DNA of 64,000 nucleotides from the NCBI RefSeq assembly GCF_010730355.1, contig NZ_AP022576.1, positions 5,394,001 to 5,458,000 of the forward strand. Reading direction: 5' to 3'. The notes below the pieces were generated by a model. That model had not been told where the DNA came from, ran no database searches, and saw only the letters and a program-made list of their open reading frames with translations. Below are positions 34,654 to 44,422 of this stretch, piece after piece (positions within the stretch are counted from its first letter, which is position 1; each line of letters begins with the position of its first letter). Source of the DNA: Mycobacterium florentinum. Its GTDB lineage: Bacteria; Actinomycetota; Actinomycetes; Mycobacteriales; Mycobacteriaceae. The translations under genes and the position numbers were made by a program.

Positions 34654-36696
34654 TTACGCTATGGGGTCCAAACCGAAATTGCTACGCACCGCGTCGACAA
34701 AGTCAGCGACGGCCGCACTTGAGGCTTGGTTTCCGTTACTGGCGCCGGCCTCGGAAACATGGGCCGCGAAAAGTGTGACGATCGCGGCGTACTGGGCTTT
34801 TAGCAGGATATCGCGAGGCATTGTGAACTTCATTTCTGCCATGATGCCATGCAGTTCAGCCATTCGAGGTGCCGCCCGGAACGTGGCGGCCGCAATTTGG
34901 TCAAGTTCCGTTGCGTCCGAGAGGAGTGCGAGCGCCTGATCGGCTGTTGCCGGGGCCCCGCCTGCTTTTATCCGTTCGAAGAGAATTCCGGCGGCTTGAT
35001 TGGACGCGATTACTTCATTAAGTCCCGCGGATAATTCTAATGTCGGTACCGAATTAATCACGCCCTGTGCAATGTCCAGGCTTTTCACGAAGCGGAGCGA
35101 TGAATCGCGCATTAATGCCTCATGCTGTATTTTCGTTACAACAGTTTCGCCGCGATAAAAATAGGGTTTGGTGGAAGCAAATGCAGTAAGGCCGCCACCG
35201 CCGGTACCTAGTAGCGTCGCACTCGAAGAAGTGAGTACAACCGGGTCGGTGTGCACCAACGGGAGCCAGCTCAGCGGCCCCCCGAGCGCCAAATCCGGCG
35301 CAGCCCCCGCGGCCGGGGGCGCCCCGGCAGCCACCACCAACGGATCGCCAACGATCGCCGGTGGCGGCGCCCCGACGGCCGGTACGGCAACCCCGGGAAC
35401 AGCGAGCGGCGCAGCCAATCCCGGTACGCCGTGCGGCGGGGCCAACCCCGGTACAGCCTGCGGTACCGAGGCCGGCTGAGCCGCCGGAGCCTGGACTCCT
35501 GGAACCTGCTCGGCGGGCGCCGCCGTCGTCCCGGACGTCGTCCCCGACGTCGTCGTCCCGGACGTCGATGTCGACGAGGTTGTCGAAGCCGACGAGGTTG
35601 TCGACGTCGATGACGTTGTCGATGTGCCAGCCGTTGCCGCCGGCGCCGCCGCTGTCGGCGTCGCTGTCGTTGCCGGCGTGACTGCCGGCGCCGCCGGGGC
35701 GATGGAGCCGTTGATGACGGTGACGTTGGCGCCCTCAATCCCGCCGGTGAGGGTGCTGCCGGAGGGGAAGGTGACCGTGGAGCCCGCTGGGACATTGACA
35801 GTGCCGGATACGACGGTGAGGTTGCCGGTGGGGAAGCCGCGGGGGAGCACTTGGCCGGGAGCGAGGTAGAAGGGCTCTTGGAACTCGGGGTAGCTGAGGT
35901 AGGCGCCGTTGACTCCACCGGTGATGGGGTTGTCGCCTTGGAAAGGGGAGAAGATGGTGACACCCTGGCCGACGGTGACGGCGCCTTGGTTGACGCTGAC
36001 CGATGCGCCGTTGGGGCCGGCGGTGTAGGCGGAACCGGGGTCGATGGTGGTTGTGGGCTTTTCCTCGGGGGGTGGCTGCAGCGACTGCATCAGGGATTGG
36101 GTGCGCTGGGTGGCGGTCTTGCCGGCGTTTTGGGCCTGCGCGCGGGCCTGGTCGAGCTGCCCGTCGGACTTGGTGGTCTGTGGCGGCTCGTCGAATGATT
36201 CCAGGGTGCTGGCGGTTTCGGCCGCGGCGGCGTAGCCGTACATCGCGGTGGCGTCTTGAACCCACATCTCCATGTACTGGGCTTCGGTGGCCGCGATCGC
36301 CGCCGTGTTCTGCCCGAAAAAGTTGGTTGCGATCAACGCCAGCAACAGCGCCCGGTTGGTCGCGATCACCGGCGGGGGCACCGTCAGCGCAAACGCCGCC
36401 TCGTAGGCCGCCGCCGCCGCGTAGGCCTGAACGCCGGTCTGCACGGCCACAGCGCCGGTCGCTGACAGCCACCCCGCATAGGGTGTCGCCGCGGCCGCCA
36501 TCGCCATCGAAGCCGGGCCCAACCACACCTGGCCGGTCAGCCCCGCAATAACCGAGGAGTAGCCGACCGCGGTGTACTCCAGCTCGCCGGCCAGCGCGTG
36601 CCATCCCGCCGCGGCGGCCAGCATGGGACCCGCCCCCGGCCCGGCATACATGAGCCCAGAGTTGACCTCGGGCGGTAAAAGGGCAAAATCCGGCAT
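34654..36696 (-). CDS. PPE-family protein with a distinct C-terminal domain
   Basis: A 680-residue PPE protein, expected to be exported by a type VII (ESX) system. Order: the PPE domain ([20 protein letters not shown], with the WLG turn of GQVWLGPAS) to about residue 175; a polar helical linker ([20 protein letters not shown]); a beta-rich Gly/Thr section ([20 protein letters not shown]); a Ser/Thr-rich repeat ([10 protein letters not shown] and related); a VPG-rich repeat ([16 protein letters not shown]); and residues 484-680, a separate helical domain repeated in the gene just downstream. No PE gene is adjacent. That last domain is not one I recognise and its DNA is more AT-rich, hinting at a later addition. 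Confidence 0.85.
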   Translation of the reverse strand: MPDFALLPPEVNSGLMYAGPGAGPMLAAAAGWHALAGELEYTAVGYSSVIAGLTGQVWLGPASMAMAAAATPYAGWLSATGAVAVQTGVQAYAAAAAYEAAFALTVPPPVIATNRALLLALIATNFFGQNTAAIAATEAQYMEMWVQDATAMYGYAAAAETASTLESFDEPPQTTKSDGQLDQARAQAQNAGKTATQRTQSLMQSLQPPPEEKPTTTIDPGSAYTAGPNGASVSVNQGAVTVGQGVTIFSPFQGDNPITGGVNGAYLSYPEFQEPFYLAPGQVLPRGFPTGNLTVVSGTVNVPAGSTVTFPSGSTLTGGIEGANVTVINGSIAPAAPAVTPATTATPTAAAPAATAGTSTTSSTSTTSSASTTSSTSTSGTTTSGTTSGTTAAPAEQVPGVQAPAAQPASVPQAVPGLAPPHGVPGLAAPLAVPGVAVPAVGAPPPAIVGDPLVVAAGAPPAAGAAPDLALGGPLSWLPLVHTDPVVLTSSSATLLGTGGGGLTAFASTKPYFYRGETVVTKIQHEALMRDSSLRFVKSLDIAQGVINSVPTLELSAGLNEVIASNQAAGILFERIKAGGAPATADQALALLSDATELDQIAAATFRAAPRMAELHGIMAEMKFTMPRDILLKAQYAAIVTLFAAHVSEAGASNGNQASSAAVADFVDAVRSNFGLDPIA

Positions 36697-37103
36697 GTCT
36701 TTTCGCTTTGGGAGTTAAGCGCTGATTTGTCAGCAGGAGCGTACTCGCAAATGGTGGGACATGACGTGTCTGAGAGAAACCCCGAGTGACGGCTCGCTTA
36801 ACGATTGAATTCCGCGGTGAACCACCCCGCGGACATGTGAAATAGACGCGGTCGCTGGGCCTTTCGGGACCGTGCCGCTCGTCGGTCCCAGGCGACTTCA
36901 GGCATTGCGATGTGAGGATTCCACGACTCCGGCGCAGGCCGGCCGCGACCCGGACTTTATGCTGACCGTCCCAATTCTCAATGACCCCCGCAGCGCCCGC
37001 AAGTCGGCCCACAGCAAACGATAGAGCCGTCCGCGACGGGCTCGAGACGCCCGGCGTGACGCCGCACGGCTTCCTCAAGACCGTGGCAACGCTTTCTGAT
37101 CGG
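36697..37103. other. Intergenic region between PPE and tRNA-Arg
   Basis: About 400 bp with only shadow frames (Arg/His-rich). It must contain the PPE promoter. Short dyads such as two CCGCGG sites lie near 36820-36835. No tRNA, repeat or convincing small gene is visible. Confidence 0.5.
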
Positions 37104-37177
37104 TGCCCCCGGCACGACTCGAACGTGCGACCTAGGGATTAGAAGGCCCTTGCTCTATCCACCTGAGCTACGGAGGC
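37104..37177 (-). tRNA. tRNA-Arg (anticodon TCT)
   Basis: On the minus strand, GCCTCCG pairs with CGGGGGC (one T-G wobble) as the acceptor stem; the D-arm is GCTCAGGTGGATAGAGC, the anticodon loop is CTTCTAA (TCT, decoding AGA) and the T-loop is TTCGAGT. The discriminator is A and CCA is not fully encoded (CCG follows). It marks the edge of the accessory PPE segment. Confidence 0.95.
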
Positions 37178-37363
37178 AATGCGCAGGTCAGTCTATCCAA
37201 CGAACGGCGACTCCCCGACTCGCCGACGCGACACGCGCGAAAAGCCTTGCACCGCTATTGAAATCGGTTATTGTATTGAGCCTCGACACACGTACAACAC
37301 CAGCTGGTAAGCAGCTGTTAACCGCAACGAGGCGTGTGCACAGGGTCGAGGAGACCGTTTCAA

Positions 37364-38611
37364 ATGGGCGTGGCCATGAGCATGACTGCGAGGTACGCGA
37401 GGGCGGGCTCCCAAGCGTTTCGCCTGGTAGCGGATGCCAGAGGTGCCTCAAAGGCCGCCGCCCTGCTGCTGCGCGGATCGCCATTTGCCCTGGGCTGGTT
37501 TGCCGGCTGGTTGTCCACGGAATTTCCCCCGCATGTCGTGACCGGGCACGCGTTGTCCCGGGTATCGGCACCCGCCATCGGTCGCGTCGGCGCGTCCTGG
37601 GCCGGGCAGCGTGCGGACCAAACGCTCACCGCTGCCCTCGAGGAGTCCTTCGGGCCGGACTACGCGGACCTGGTGAGCCACCCGACCAGCGAGGAATCCG
37701 AGTGCGCACCCCGTGGCGGGCTGTTGCACCGGCCCGGGCCACATGCCCGGTATGCCGCAGAGACGTCGGACATTTCATACGGACCTAGTGCTCGCGACAA
37801 CCTCCTCGACATCTGGCGGCGCCATGACCTGGCGCCGGGCCGCCGCGCACCGGTGCTGATCCAGGTCCCCGGCGGGGCATGGGCCGTCAACGGCAAACGC
37901 GGCCAGGCCTACACGTTGATGAGCCGCATGGTCGAACTCGGCTGGATCTGCGTGTCGATCGACTACAGCAAGAGCCCACGGTCCACCTTTCCCGCGCACC
38001 TGATCGACGTGAAGCGGGCGATCGCCTGGGTCCGCGAGAACATCGCCGACTACGGCGGCGATCCCGGCTTCATCGCGATCACCGGCGGCTCGGCCGGTGG
38101 CCACCTGGCCTCGTTGGCGGCGCTGACGCCCAACGACCCGCGCTTTCAGCCCGGGTTCGAACACGCCGACACCACGGTTCAGGCGGCGGTGCCGTACTAC
38201 GGCGTTTACGACTTCACCAACGCCGAGGTGATGCACGAACTGATGCTGCCGTTCCTCGAGCAGTTCGTGATGCGCGCTCGATACGCCGACACACCCGAGC
38301 GATTCGCGGCGGCGTCGCCGATCACCTACGTGCACGACGAAGCGCCCCCGTTCTTCGTGCTGCACGGCGCGAAGGACGAATTGGTTCCCTGCACGCAGGC
38401 CCGCACCTTCTGCGCGGCGATGCGCGCCGCCGGGGCCCCGCTGGTGGCGTACGCCGAACTCGGCAACGCTCACCACGCGTTCGACATCCTGTCCACGGCC
38501 CGCTCGCGGCTGGCGGCGAAGTCCGTCGCGGATTTCCTGGGCATCGTCTACGGGCGCCGGGCGAGCTCGCTGCTCGATTCGTGGCCGCTGTCGGCGACGC
38601 CGGCCAGCTGA
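37364..38611 (+). CDS. lipQ: Carboxylesterase/lipase LipQ
   Basis: A 415-residue alpha/beta-hydrolase (Rv2485c orthologue). The start ATG 37364 has GAGGAG about ten bases upstream; later ATGs at 37376 and 37382 are possible. A Leu/Ala-rich N-terminal segment may contact the membrane. The oxyanion motif is VPGGAW (in place of HGGG), the nucleophile motif TGGSAGGHL, the acidic residue lies in HGAKDELVP and the catalytic His in NAHHAF. It is expected to cleave short-chain esters or lipids. The gene follows tRNA-Arg and starts the conserved lipid block with the acyltransferase, plsC and plsB2. Two CAGCTG sites one helical turn apart lie 50 bp upstream. Confidence 0.9.
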   Translation: MGVAMSMTARYARAGSQAFRLVADARGASKAAALLLRGSPFALGWFAGWLSTEFPPHVVTGHALSRVSAPAIGRVGASWAGQRADQTLTAALEESFGPDYADLVSHPTSEESECAPRGGLLHRPGPHARYAAETSDISYGPSARDNLLDIWRRHDLAPGRRAPVLIQVPGGAWAVNGKRGQAYTLMSRMVELGWICVSIDYSKSPRSTFPAHLIDVKRAIAWVRENIADYGGDPGFIAITGGSAGGHLASLAALTPNDPRFQPGFEHADTTVQAAVPYYGVYDFTNAEVMHELMLPFLEQFVMRARYADTPERFAAASPITYVHDEAPPFFVLHGAKDELVPCTQARTFCAAMRAAGAPLVAYAELGNAHHAFDILSTARSRLAAKSVADFLGIVYGRRASSLLDSWPLSATPAS

Positions 38612-38795
38612 GTTGCGCAGCTCCACTACCGGCGACAACGTTTCAACCGCCGGTTCGCTGCACCTGCCGTAGCGACCGAATCGTGCCTTTCACCAGTGCG
38701 TCAACGCGACTAGCGTTGGTGAGGCTATCCGGTTGGCGGAGCTGAGGCAGGAGGCTTGACGGCGGTGACGAGGTTGGCGCGTCGGGTGGGCGAGC

Positions 38796-40268
38796 ATGAC
38801 TGAGGCCGAGGGGGCCGCCGGATTGTCCGACGAGCTCGGGCCGGTCGACTATCTGCTGCATCGAGGCGAAGCGAACCCGCGGACCCGGTCGGGGATCATG
38901 GCGCTGGAACTCCTCGACACGACGCCGGACTGGGACCGGTTCCGCACCCGGTTTGAAAATGCGTCGCGAAAGGTGCTGCGGCTGCGGCAGAAGGTCGTCG
39001 TGCCGACGCTGCCGACGGCCAATCCGCGCTGGGTGGTGGACCCCGACTTCAACCTGGACTTCCATGTCCGGCGGGTGCGCGTCTCCGAACCCGGCACGCT
39101 GCGTGAGGTATTCGATCTCGCCGAGCTGATCCTGCAGTCGCCGCTGGACATCTCGCGGCCGCTGTGGACGGCCACCCTGGTCGAGGGCCTGCCCGACGGC
39201 AAGGCCGCGACGTTGCTGCACGTCAGCCACGCCGTCACCGACGGTGTCGGCGGTGTCGAGATGTTCGCCGAGATCTACGACCTCGAGCGCGATCCGCCAG
39301 CCCGGCCGACGCCGCCGCTGCCGGTCCCGCAGGATCTGTCGCCCAACGACCTGATGCGCGAGGGCTTCAACCACTTGCCGGTCGCCGTGATCGGTGGCGT
39401 CGTGGGTGCGCTGTCCGGCGCGGTGTCGGCGGCCGGGCGGGTGCTGATGGAACCGGTGTCGACGGTGTCGGGGATCGTGAACTACGCCATCTCCGGCATC
39501 CGGGTCGTCAACCGGGCCGCCGAGCCGTCGCCGCTGCTGCGCCGGCGCAGTCTGGCCACCCGTTCCGAAGCGATCGACATCCCGCTCGCCGATCTGCACA
39601 AGGCCGCCAAAGCCGGCGGGGGATCGATCAACGACGCGTATCTGGCCGGCTTGTGCGGCGCCTTGCAGCGCTACCACCAGGCCCTCGGTGTCCCGATCGG
39701 CTCGCTGCCGATGGCGGTGCCGGTCAGCCTGCGGGCCGACGCCGACACGGCCGGCGGCAATCGGTTCACCGGTGTCAATCTGTCGGCGCCGGTGGGGGCC
39801 GGGGATCCGGTGTCTCGGATGCGCAAGATCCGTGCCCAGATGACACAGCGCCGCGACGAGCCCGCGATGAACATCATCGGCTCGATCGCACCGGTGCTCA
39901 GTGTGCTGCCCACCGCCGTGCTGGAGGGAATCACCGGATCAGTGGTCGGCGCCGACGTGCAGGCCAGCAATGTTCCCGTTTACCCGGGCGACACCTACAT
40001 CGCCGGTGCAAAGGTATTGCGGCAGTATGGAATCGGCCCGCTGCCCGGTGTGGCGATGATGGTGGTGCTAATTTCGCGGGGCGGGTGGTGCACCATCACG
40101 GTGCGTTACGACAGAGCATCGGTACGAAAGGAAGCCTTGTTCGCTCAATGCCTGTTGGAGGGCTTCGACGAGATTCTCGCGCTGGCCGGCGATCCGGCGC
40201 CGCATGCGGTGCCGGCATCGTTCGCTGTGCAAGCCGATTCGGTTTCCCGATCGGAGTCGGGCTCATGA
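38796..40268 (+). CDS. Wax ester synthase/diacylglycerol acyltransferase family protein
   Basis: A 490-residue acyltransferase (Rv2484c orthologue) of the WS/DGAT family, which joins acyl-CoA to diacylglycerol or long-chain alcohols. The active-site motif HHxxxDG appears as SHAVTDG (144-150): the second, catalytic His (H145) is present but the first is Ser, as in the M. tuberculosis protein. The C-terminal NVPVYPGDTYIAGAKVL and GIGPLPGVAMM segments are typical. Start ATG 38796; the stop overlaps the plsC start by 4 bp. It probably feeds triacylglycerol storage together with PlsC and PlsB2. Confidence 0.92.
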   Translation: MTEAEGAAGLSDELGPVDYLLHRGEANPRTRSGIMALELLDTTPDWDRFRTRFENASRKVLRLRQKVVVPTLPTANPRWVVDPDFNLDFHVRRVRVSEPGTLREVFDLAELILQSPLDISRPLWTATLVEGLPDGKAATLLHVSHAVTDGVGGVEMFAEIYDLERDPPARPTPPLPVPQDLSPNDLMREGFNHLPVAVIGGVVGALSGAVSAAGRVLMEPVSTVSGIVNYAISGIRVVNRAAEPSPLLRRRSLATRSEAIDIPLADLHKAAKAGGGSINDAYLAGLCGALQRYHQALGVPIGSLPMAVPVSLRADADTAGGNRFTGVNLSAPVGAGDPVSRMRKIRAQMTQRRDEPAMNIIGSIAPVLSVLPTAVLEGITGSVVGADVQASNVPVYPGDTYIAGAKVLRQYGIGPLPGVAMMVVLISRGGWCTITVRYDRASVRKEALFAQCLLEGFDEILALAGDPAPHAVPASFAVQADSVSRSESGS

Positions 40269-42034
40269 GCGCGGCAAAGGATCGCGAGATACCAACGCCC
40301 CCAAAGGATTTACGGTTGCCCGGCTCGGTCGCCGAGATCCGTGCCAGCGCCCCCGGGCCCAAAGTCGGCGCATTCTTCGACATGGACGGAACGCTGGTCG
40401 CGGGGTTTACCGCGGTTATCCTCACCCAGGAGCGCTTGCGCCGACGAGACATGGGCGTGGGGGAGCTGCTCAGCATGGTTCAGGCCGGTCTGAACCATAG
40501 GCTCGGACGCCTCGAGTTCGAAGATCTGATCAGCAAGGCATCCGAGGCGCTGCGCGGCCGGATGCTGAGCGACCTCGAGGAGATCGGCGAGCGGCTCTTC
40601 GCCCAGCGGATCGAGTCGCGGATCTACCCGGAGATGCGCGAGCTGGTGCGCGCCCACGTAGCGCGCGGCCACACCGTGGTGCTCAGCTCGTCGGCGCTGA
40701 CCATCCAGGTCAATCCGGTGGCCCGCTTCCTCGGGATCGCCAACACGCTCACCAACAAATTCAAGGTCAACGAGGACGGCTTGCTGACCGGCGAGGTCGT
40801 CGAGCCGATCTTGTGGGGGCCGGGCAAAGCCGATGCGGTGCAACGGTTTGCGGCCGAGCACGACATCGACCTGAAAGACAGCTACTTCTATGCCGACGGC
40901 GACGAGGACGTCGCGTTGATGTACCTGGTGGGCAATCCGCGGCCCACCAACCCTGAAGGCAAGATGGCCGCCGTCGCCAAGCGCCGGGGTTGGCCGGTCC
41001 TGGAATTCAGCAGTCGCGGCAGCGTGGGCATCCGGCCGCAGGTGCGCACGCTGGCCGGCATCGGTTCGATGATCCCGGTCGCGGCCGGCGCACTCGGGGT
41101 CGGTCTACTCACGCTGAGCCGCCGGCGTGGGGTGAACTTCTTCACCTCGACGTTCCCCCAGACGCTATTGGGAGCCAGCGGCGTGAGCTTGAACGTCATC
41201 GGCAAGGAGCATCTGACCGCACAGCGTCCGGCGGTGTTTATCTTCAACCACCGCAACCAGGTTGACCCCGTCATCGCCGGCGCGCTGGTGCGCGACAACT
41301 GGATCGCGGTCGGCAAAAAGGAACTGCAAAAAGACCCGCTCGTCGGCACGCTGGGCAGGCTGACCGACGGGGTGTTCATCGACCGCGACGATCCGGTCGC
41401 CGCGCTCGAGACGATGGCCGAGGTTGAGGAGCGCGCCAAGAAGGGCCTGTCGATTCTGATCGCCCCCGAGGGCACCCGGATCGACACCACCGAGGTCGGG
41501 CCGTTCAAGAAGGGGCCGTTCCGCATTGCGATGGCGGCGGGAATTCCGATCGTGCCCATCGTTATTCGCAACGCGGAGATCGTCGCCGCCCGCAACTCCA
41601 CCACGATCAACCCCGGCACGGTCGACGTCGCGGTGTTCCCGCCGATCCCCGTGACGGACTGGACGGTCGAGTCGCTACCCGACCACATCGCCGAGGTGCG
41701 CCAGCTGTATCTGGACACCTTGGCCAACTGGCCCGAAGACGAACTGCCCGAGGCCGATCTGTACGCCGAGAAGAAGGCGGCCAAGAAGCCCCGGGCCAAG
41801 CCGGCCGCCAAGGCCGCCGCGACAAAGGCTCCCGCGAAGAAAGCTGCCGCGAAGAAAGCCCCGGCGAAAAAGGCCGCGCCTGGAAAGTCCGCGGCCAAGG
41901 CCAAGCCCCCGGCCAAATCGCAGCCACCGCAGCTGAATTCGAGTGAGTCCTCGCTCAACGACGGCGAGGCGCTGCAGCCCGGTGCCGACCAGCCCGGCAC
42001 CAGCGAGTCGCCCAGGCCCCGAGGGCGCACGTGA
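40265..42034 (+). CDS. plsC: Bifunctional HAD hydrolase/1-acylglycerol-3-phosphate acyltransferase PlsC
   Basis: A 589-residue two-domain enzyme (Rv2483c orthologue). Residues about 30-250 are a HAD phosphatase with FFDMDGTL (D39, D41), SSSAL and the [11 protein letters not shown] acidic motif, as in SerB-like proteins. Residues about 300-490 are the PlsC acyltransferase with NHRNQVD (H329, D334) and APEGTR (400-405), which acylates lysophosphatidic acid at the membrane. The last 90 residues are Lys/Ala/Pro repeats ([14 protein letters not shown]) like histone H1 tails. Translation is coupled to both neighbours by ATGA overlaps. The fusion suggests coupled phosphatase and acyltransferase steps. 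Confidence 0.92.
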   Translation: MSAAKDREIPTPPKDLRLPGSVAEIRASAPGPKVGAFFDMDGTLVAGFTAVILTQERLRRRDMGVGELLSMVQAGLNHRLGRLEFEDLISKASEALRGRMLSDLEEIGERLFAQRIESRIYPEMRELVRAHVARGHTVVLSSSALTIQVNPVARFLGIANTLTNKFKVNEDGLLTGEVVEPILWGPGKADAVQRFAAEHDIDLKDSYFYADGDEDVALMYLVGNPRPTNPEGKMAAVAKRRGWPVLEFSSRGSVGIRPQVRTLAGIGSMIPVAAGALGVGLLTLSRRRGVNFFTSTFPQTLLGASGVSLNVIGKEHLTAQRPAVFIFNHRNQVDPVIAGALVRDNWIAVGKKELQKDPLVGTLGRLTDGVFIDRDDPVAALETMAEVEERAKKGLSILIAPEGTRIDTTEVGPFKKGPFRIAMAAGIPIVPIVIRNAEIVAARNSTTINPGTVDVAVFPPIPVTDWTVESLPDHIAEVRQLYLDTLANWPEDELPEADLYAEKKAAKKPRAKPAAKAAATKAPAKKAAAKKAPAKKAAPGKSAAKAKPPAKSQPPQLNSSESSLNDGEALQPGADQPGTSESPRPRGRT

Positions 42035-44385
42035 CACAACCGGCCGCAAACACCAGCGCAGTCCTGACCGCGCAAGATTCGCTGGTGCTGGCGTCCATGG
42101 AGTCCGGCATCGAGACGCAGCTGGTGATGGAATGGCTGAGCCAGCAGCGAGCCCGGAATCCGGATGTGAAGTTCGACGTGCTCAAACTGCCCTCCGGCGA
42201 TGCGCCGCCAACCGCGCTGAATCTGCTGGTGGATCAGCTGGATTCGGTCGAAGACCGCTCGATCGTGCCGGTGCGCGTGTTCTGGCTACCGGCACCGGAT
42301 CGCGGCCGGGCCGCGAAGCTGGCCGGGCTGCTTCCCGGGTGGGATCCCTACCACCCCAACCAACGTCGGCAGCGTCACATCCTGAGCAAGGATCGCCACC
42401 GGGCCCGGGTGGTGGCCGGTGAGGCCGCCAAGGTGTCCGAACTCCGCCAGCAGTGGCGCGACACCACCGTCGGCGAGGACGGGCGTGATTTCGCCCAATT
42501 CGTCACGCGCCGTGCCCTTTTGGCGTTGGAGCGGGCCGAGTACCGGATCCTCGGGCCGCAATACAAATCACCGCGACTGCTGAAGCCGGAGATTCTGGCA
42601 TCCGCGCGATTTCGCGCCGGCCTGAAAAAGATCCCGGGCGCCAGCGTCGACGAGGCCGGCAGGATGCTCGACGAATTGGCCACCGGCTGGAGCCGGGTGT
42701 CCGTCGACCTGGTTTCCGTTCTGGCCAGGGCGATTTGCCGCGGATTCGAACCGGAGATCGACTACGACGCGTTCCAGATCGCGGCGATGCGCACCGGGCT
42801 GGAAATTCACCCGGCGGTGCTGCTGTTCTCGCACCGGTCCTACATCGACGGCGCGGTGGTGCCGGTCGCGATGCAGGAAAACCGGTTGCCGCCGGTGCAC
42901 GTGTTCGCGGGGATCAACCTGTCGTTCGGATTGATGGGCCCGCTGCTGCGGCGCTCCGGCGTCATCTTCATCCGCCGCGACATCGCCGATAATCCGCTCT
43001 ACAAGTACGTGCTGCGTGAATACGTCGGCTACATCGTCGAGAAGCGTTTCAACCTGAGCTGGTCCATCGAGGGAACTCGGTCGCGCACCGGCAAGATGCT
43101 GCCCCCCAAGCTTGGTCTGATGTCGTACGTGGCCAACGCGTATCTGGATGGCCGCAGCGAAGACATTCTGCTGCAACCCGTTTCGATCGGCTTCGACCAG
43201 CTGCACGAGACAGCCGAATACGCCGCCTACGCCCGCGGTGGAGAGAAGACCCCGGAGGGCGTGCTGTGGCTGTACAACTTCATCAAGGCCCAGGGTGAAC
43301 GCAACTACGGCAAGATCTACGTCCGATTCCCCGAAGCGGTCTCCATGCGGCAGTACCTCGGCCCGCAGCATGGCCCGCTGGCTCAGGATGAGGACGCGAA
43401 ACGTCTTGCGCTGCAGAAGATGTCGTTCGAGGTAGCGTGGCGGATCCTGCGCGCAACCCCGGTGACGGCGACCGGTTTGGTGTGCGCGTTGCTGCTGACC
43501 ACTCGCGGTGCGGCGCTGACGCTCGACCAACTGCACCACACCTTGCAGGACTCACTGGACTACCTGGACCGTAAGCACACCCCGGTGTCGACGAGCGCGT
43601 TGCGGCTGCGCAGGCCCGACGGTGTGCGCGCGGCCGTCGACGCATTGTCCAACGGGCATCCGATCACCCGCGTGGACGGTGGTCGCGAGCCCGTGTGGCT
43701 GATCGCGCCCGACAAGGAGCACGCCGCGGCGTTCTACCGGAACTCGGTGATCCACGCGTTCCTGGAGACCTCGATCGTCGAACTCGCCCTGGCGCATGCC
43801 CGGCACACCGAAGGCGACCGCATGGAGGCGTTTTGGGCGCAGGCGATGCGGCTGCGCGATCTGCTGAAATTCGACTTCTACTTTGCCGATTCGACCGCGT
43901 TCCGCGACAACATCGCCGAAGAGATGGCATGGCATGACGATTGGGAGGCCCACGTCGCGACCGGCGGCGCCGCGATCGACGCGCTGCTGTTCGCCAAGCG
44001 GCCGTTGATGTCCGACGCGATGCTGCGGGTGTTCTTCGAGGCCTACGAGATCGTCGCCGACGTGTTGCGTGATGCGCCGGCCGATGTCGGGCAGCAGGAA
44101 CTCACCGAGTCCGCACTCGGGGTCGGCCGGCAATACGTGGCGCAGACCCGGGTGCGCAGCAGCGAGTCGGTGTCGACACTGCTCTTTGCCACCGCGCGTC
44201 AGGTCGTCGCCGATCAGGATCTGATCGCGCCGGCCCCGGATCTCACCGAACGCCGGATCGCCTTCCGGCGGGAATTGCGGGCGATTCTGCGGGACTTCAG
44301 TTACGTCGAGCACATCGCCCGCAACCAATTCGTGGCCCGCGAATTCCAGGCGCGACAGGAGCGCACCGCTCACCAGGCCGGGTAG
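42031..44385 (+). CDS. plsB2: Glycerol-3-phosphate acyltransferase PlsB2
   Basis: A 784-residue membrane-associated acyltransferase (Rv2482c orthologue) that adds the first acyl chain to glycerol-3-phosphate. The GTG start overlaps the plsC stop. The catalytic H-x4-D is HRSYIDG (H268, D273); other blocks are [30 protein letters not shown] and the downstream [14 protein letters not shown]. Length is close to the M. tuberculosis protein. With the adjacent DGAT-like enzyme and PlsC it makes a near-complete set for phosphatidic acid and triacylglycerol assembly. The stop is 37 bp before the next gene. Confidence 0.93.
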   Translation: MTQPAANTSAVLTAQDSLVLASMESGIETQLVMEWLSQQRARNPDVKFDVLKLPSGDAPPTALNLLVDQLDSVEDRSIVPVRVFWLPAPDRGRAAKLAGLLPGWDPYHPNQRRQRHILSKDRHRARVVAGEAAKVSELRQQWRDTTVGEDGRDFAQFVTRRALLALERAEYRILGPQYKSPRLLKPEILASARFRAGLKKIPGASVDEAGRMLDELATGWSRVSVDLVSVLARAICRGFEPEIDYDAFQIAAMRTGLEIHPAVLLFSHRSYIDGAVVPVAMQENRLPPVHVFAGINLSFGLMGPLLRRSGVIFIRRDIADNPLYKYVLREYVGYIVEKRFNLSWSIEGTRSRTGKMLPPKLGLMSYVANAYLDGRSEDILLQPVSIGFDQLHETAEYAAYARGGEKTPEGVLWLYNFIKAQGERNYGKIYVRFPEAVSMRQYLGPQHGPLAQDEDAKRLALQKMSFEVAWRILRATPVTATGLVCALLLTTRGAALTLDQLHHTLQDSLDYLDRKHTPVSTSALRLRRPDGVRAAVDALSNGHPITRVDGGREPVWLIAPDKEHAAAFYRNSVIHAFLETSIVELALAHARHTEGDRMEAFWAQAMRLRDLLKFDFYFADSTAFRDNIAEEMAWHDDWEAHVATGGAAIDALLFAKRPLMSDAMLRVFFEAYEIVADVLRDAPADVGQQELTESALGVGRQYVAQTRVRSSESVSTLLFATARQVVADQDLIAPAPDLTERRIAFRRELRAILRDFSYVEHIARNQFVAREFQARQERTAHQAG

Positions 44386-44422
44386 TGGGGGTGTTGCGGG
44401 CGCCCGCCCATACCCTGGATGT

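Noticed and set aside
35500..35650. GTCGACGAGGTTGTCG-type direct repeats as a tandem-repeat locus
   Set aside because: They encode the Ser/Thr-rich segment of the PPE protein and are explained by codon repetition.
35735..37078. 447-codon minus-strand frame overlapping the PPE start
   Set aside because: Arg/His-rich and largely overlaps the PPE domain in another frame; the part beyond 36696 has no ribosome site or similarity.
38702..38718. CAACGC/GCGTTG dyad upstream of the WS/DGAT gene
   Set aside because: Only 6-bp arms in GC-rich DNA; too short to claim as an operator.
41765..42034. Lys/Ala repeats as a separate mobile or CRISPR-like repeat
   Set aside because: They are codons of the PlsC tail, not DNA repeats with spacers.
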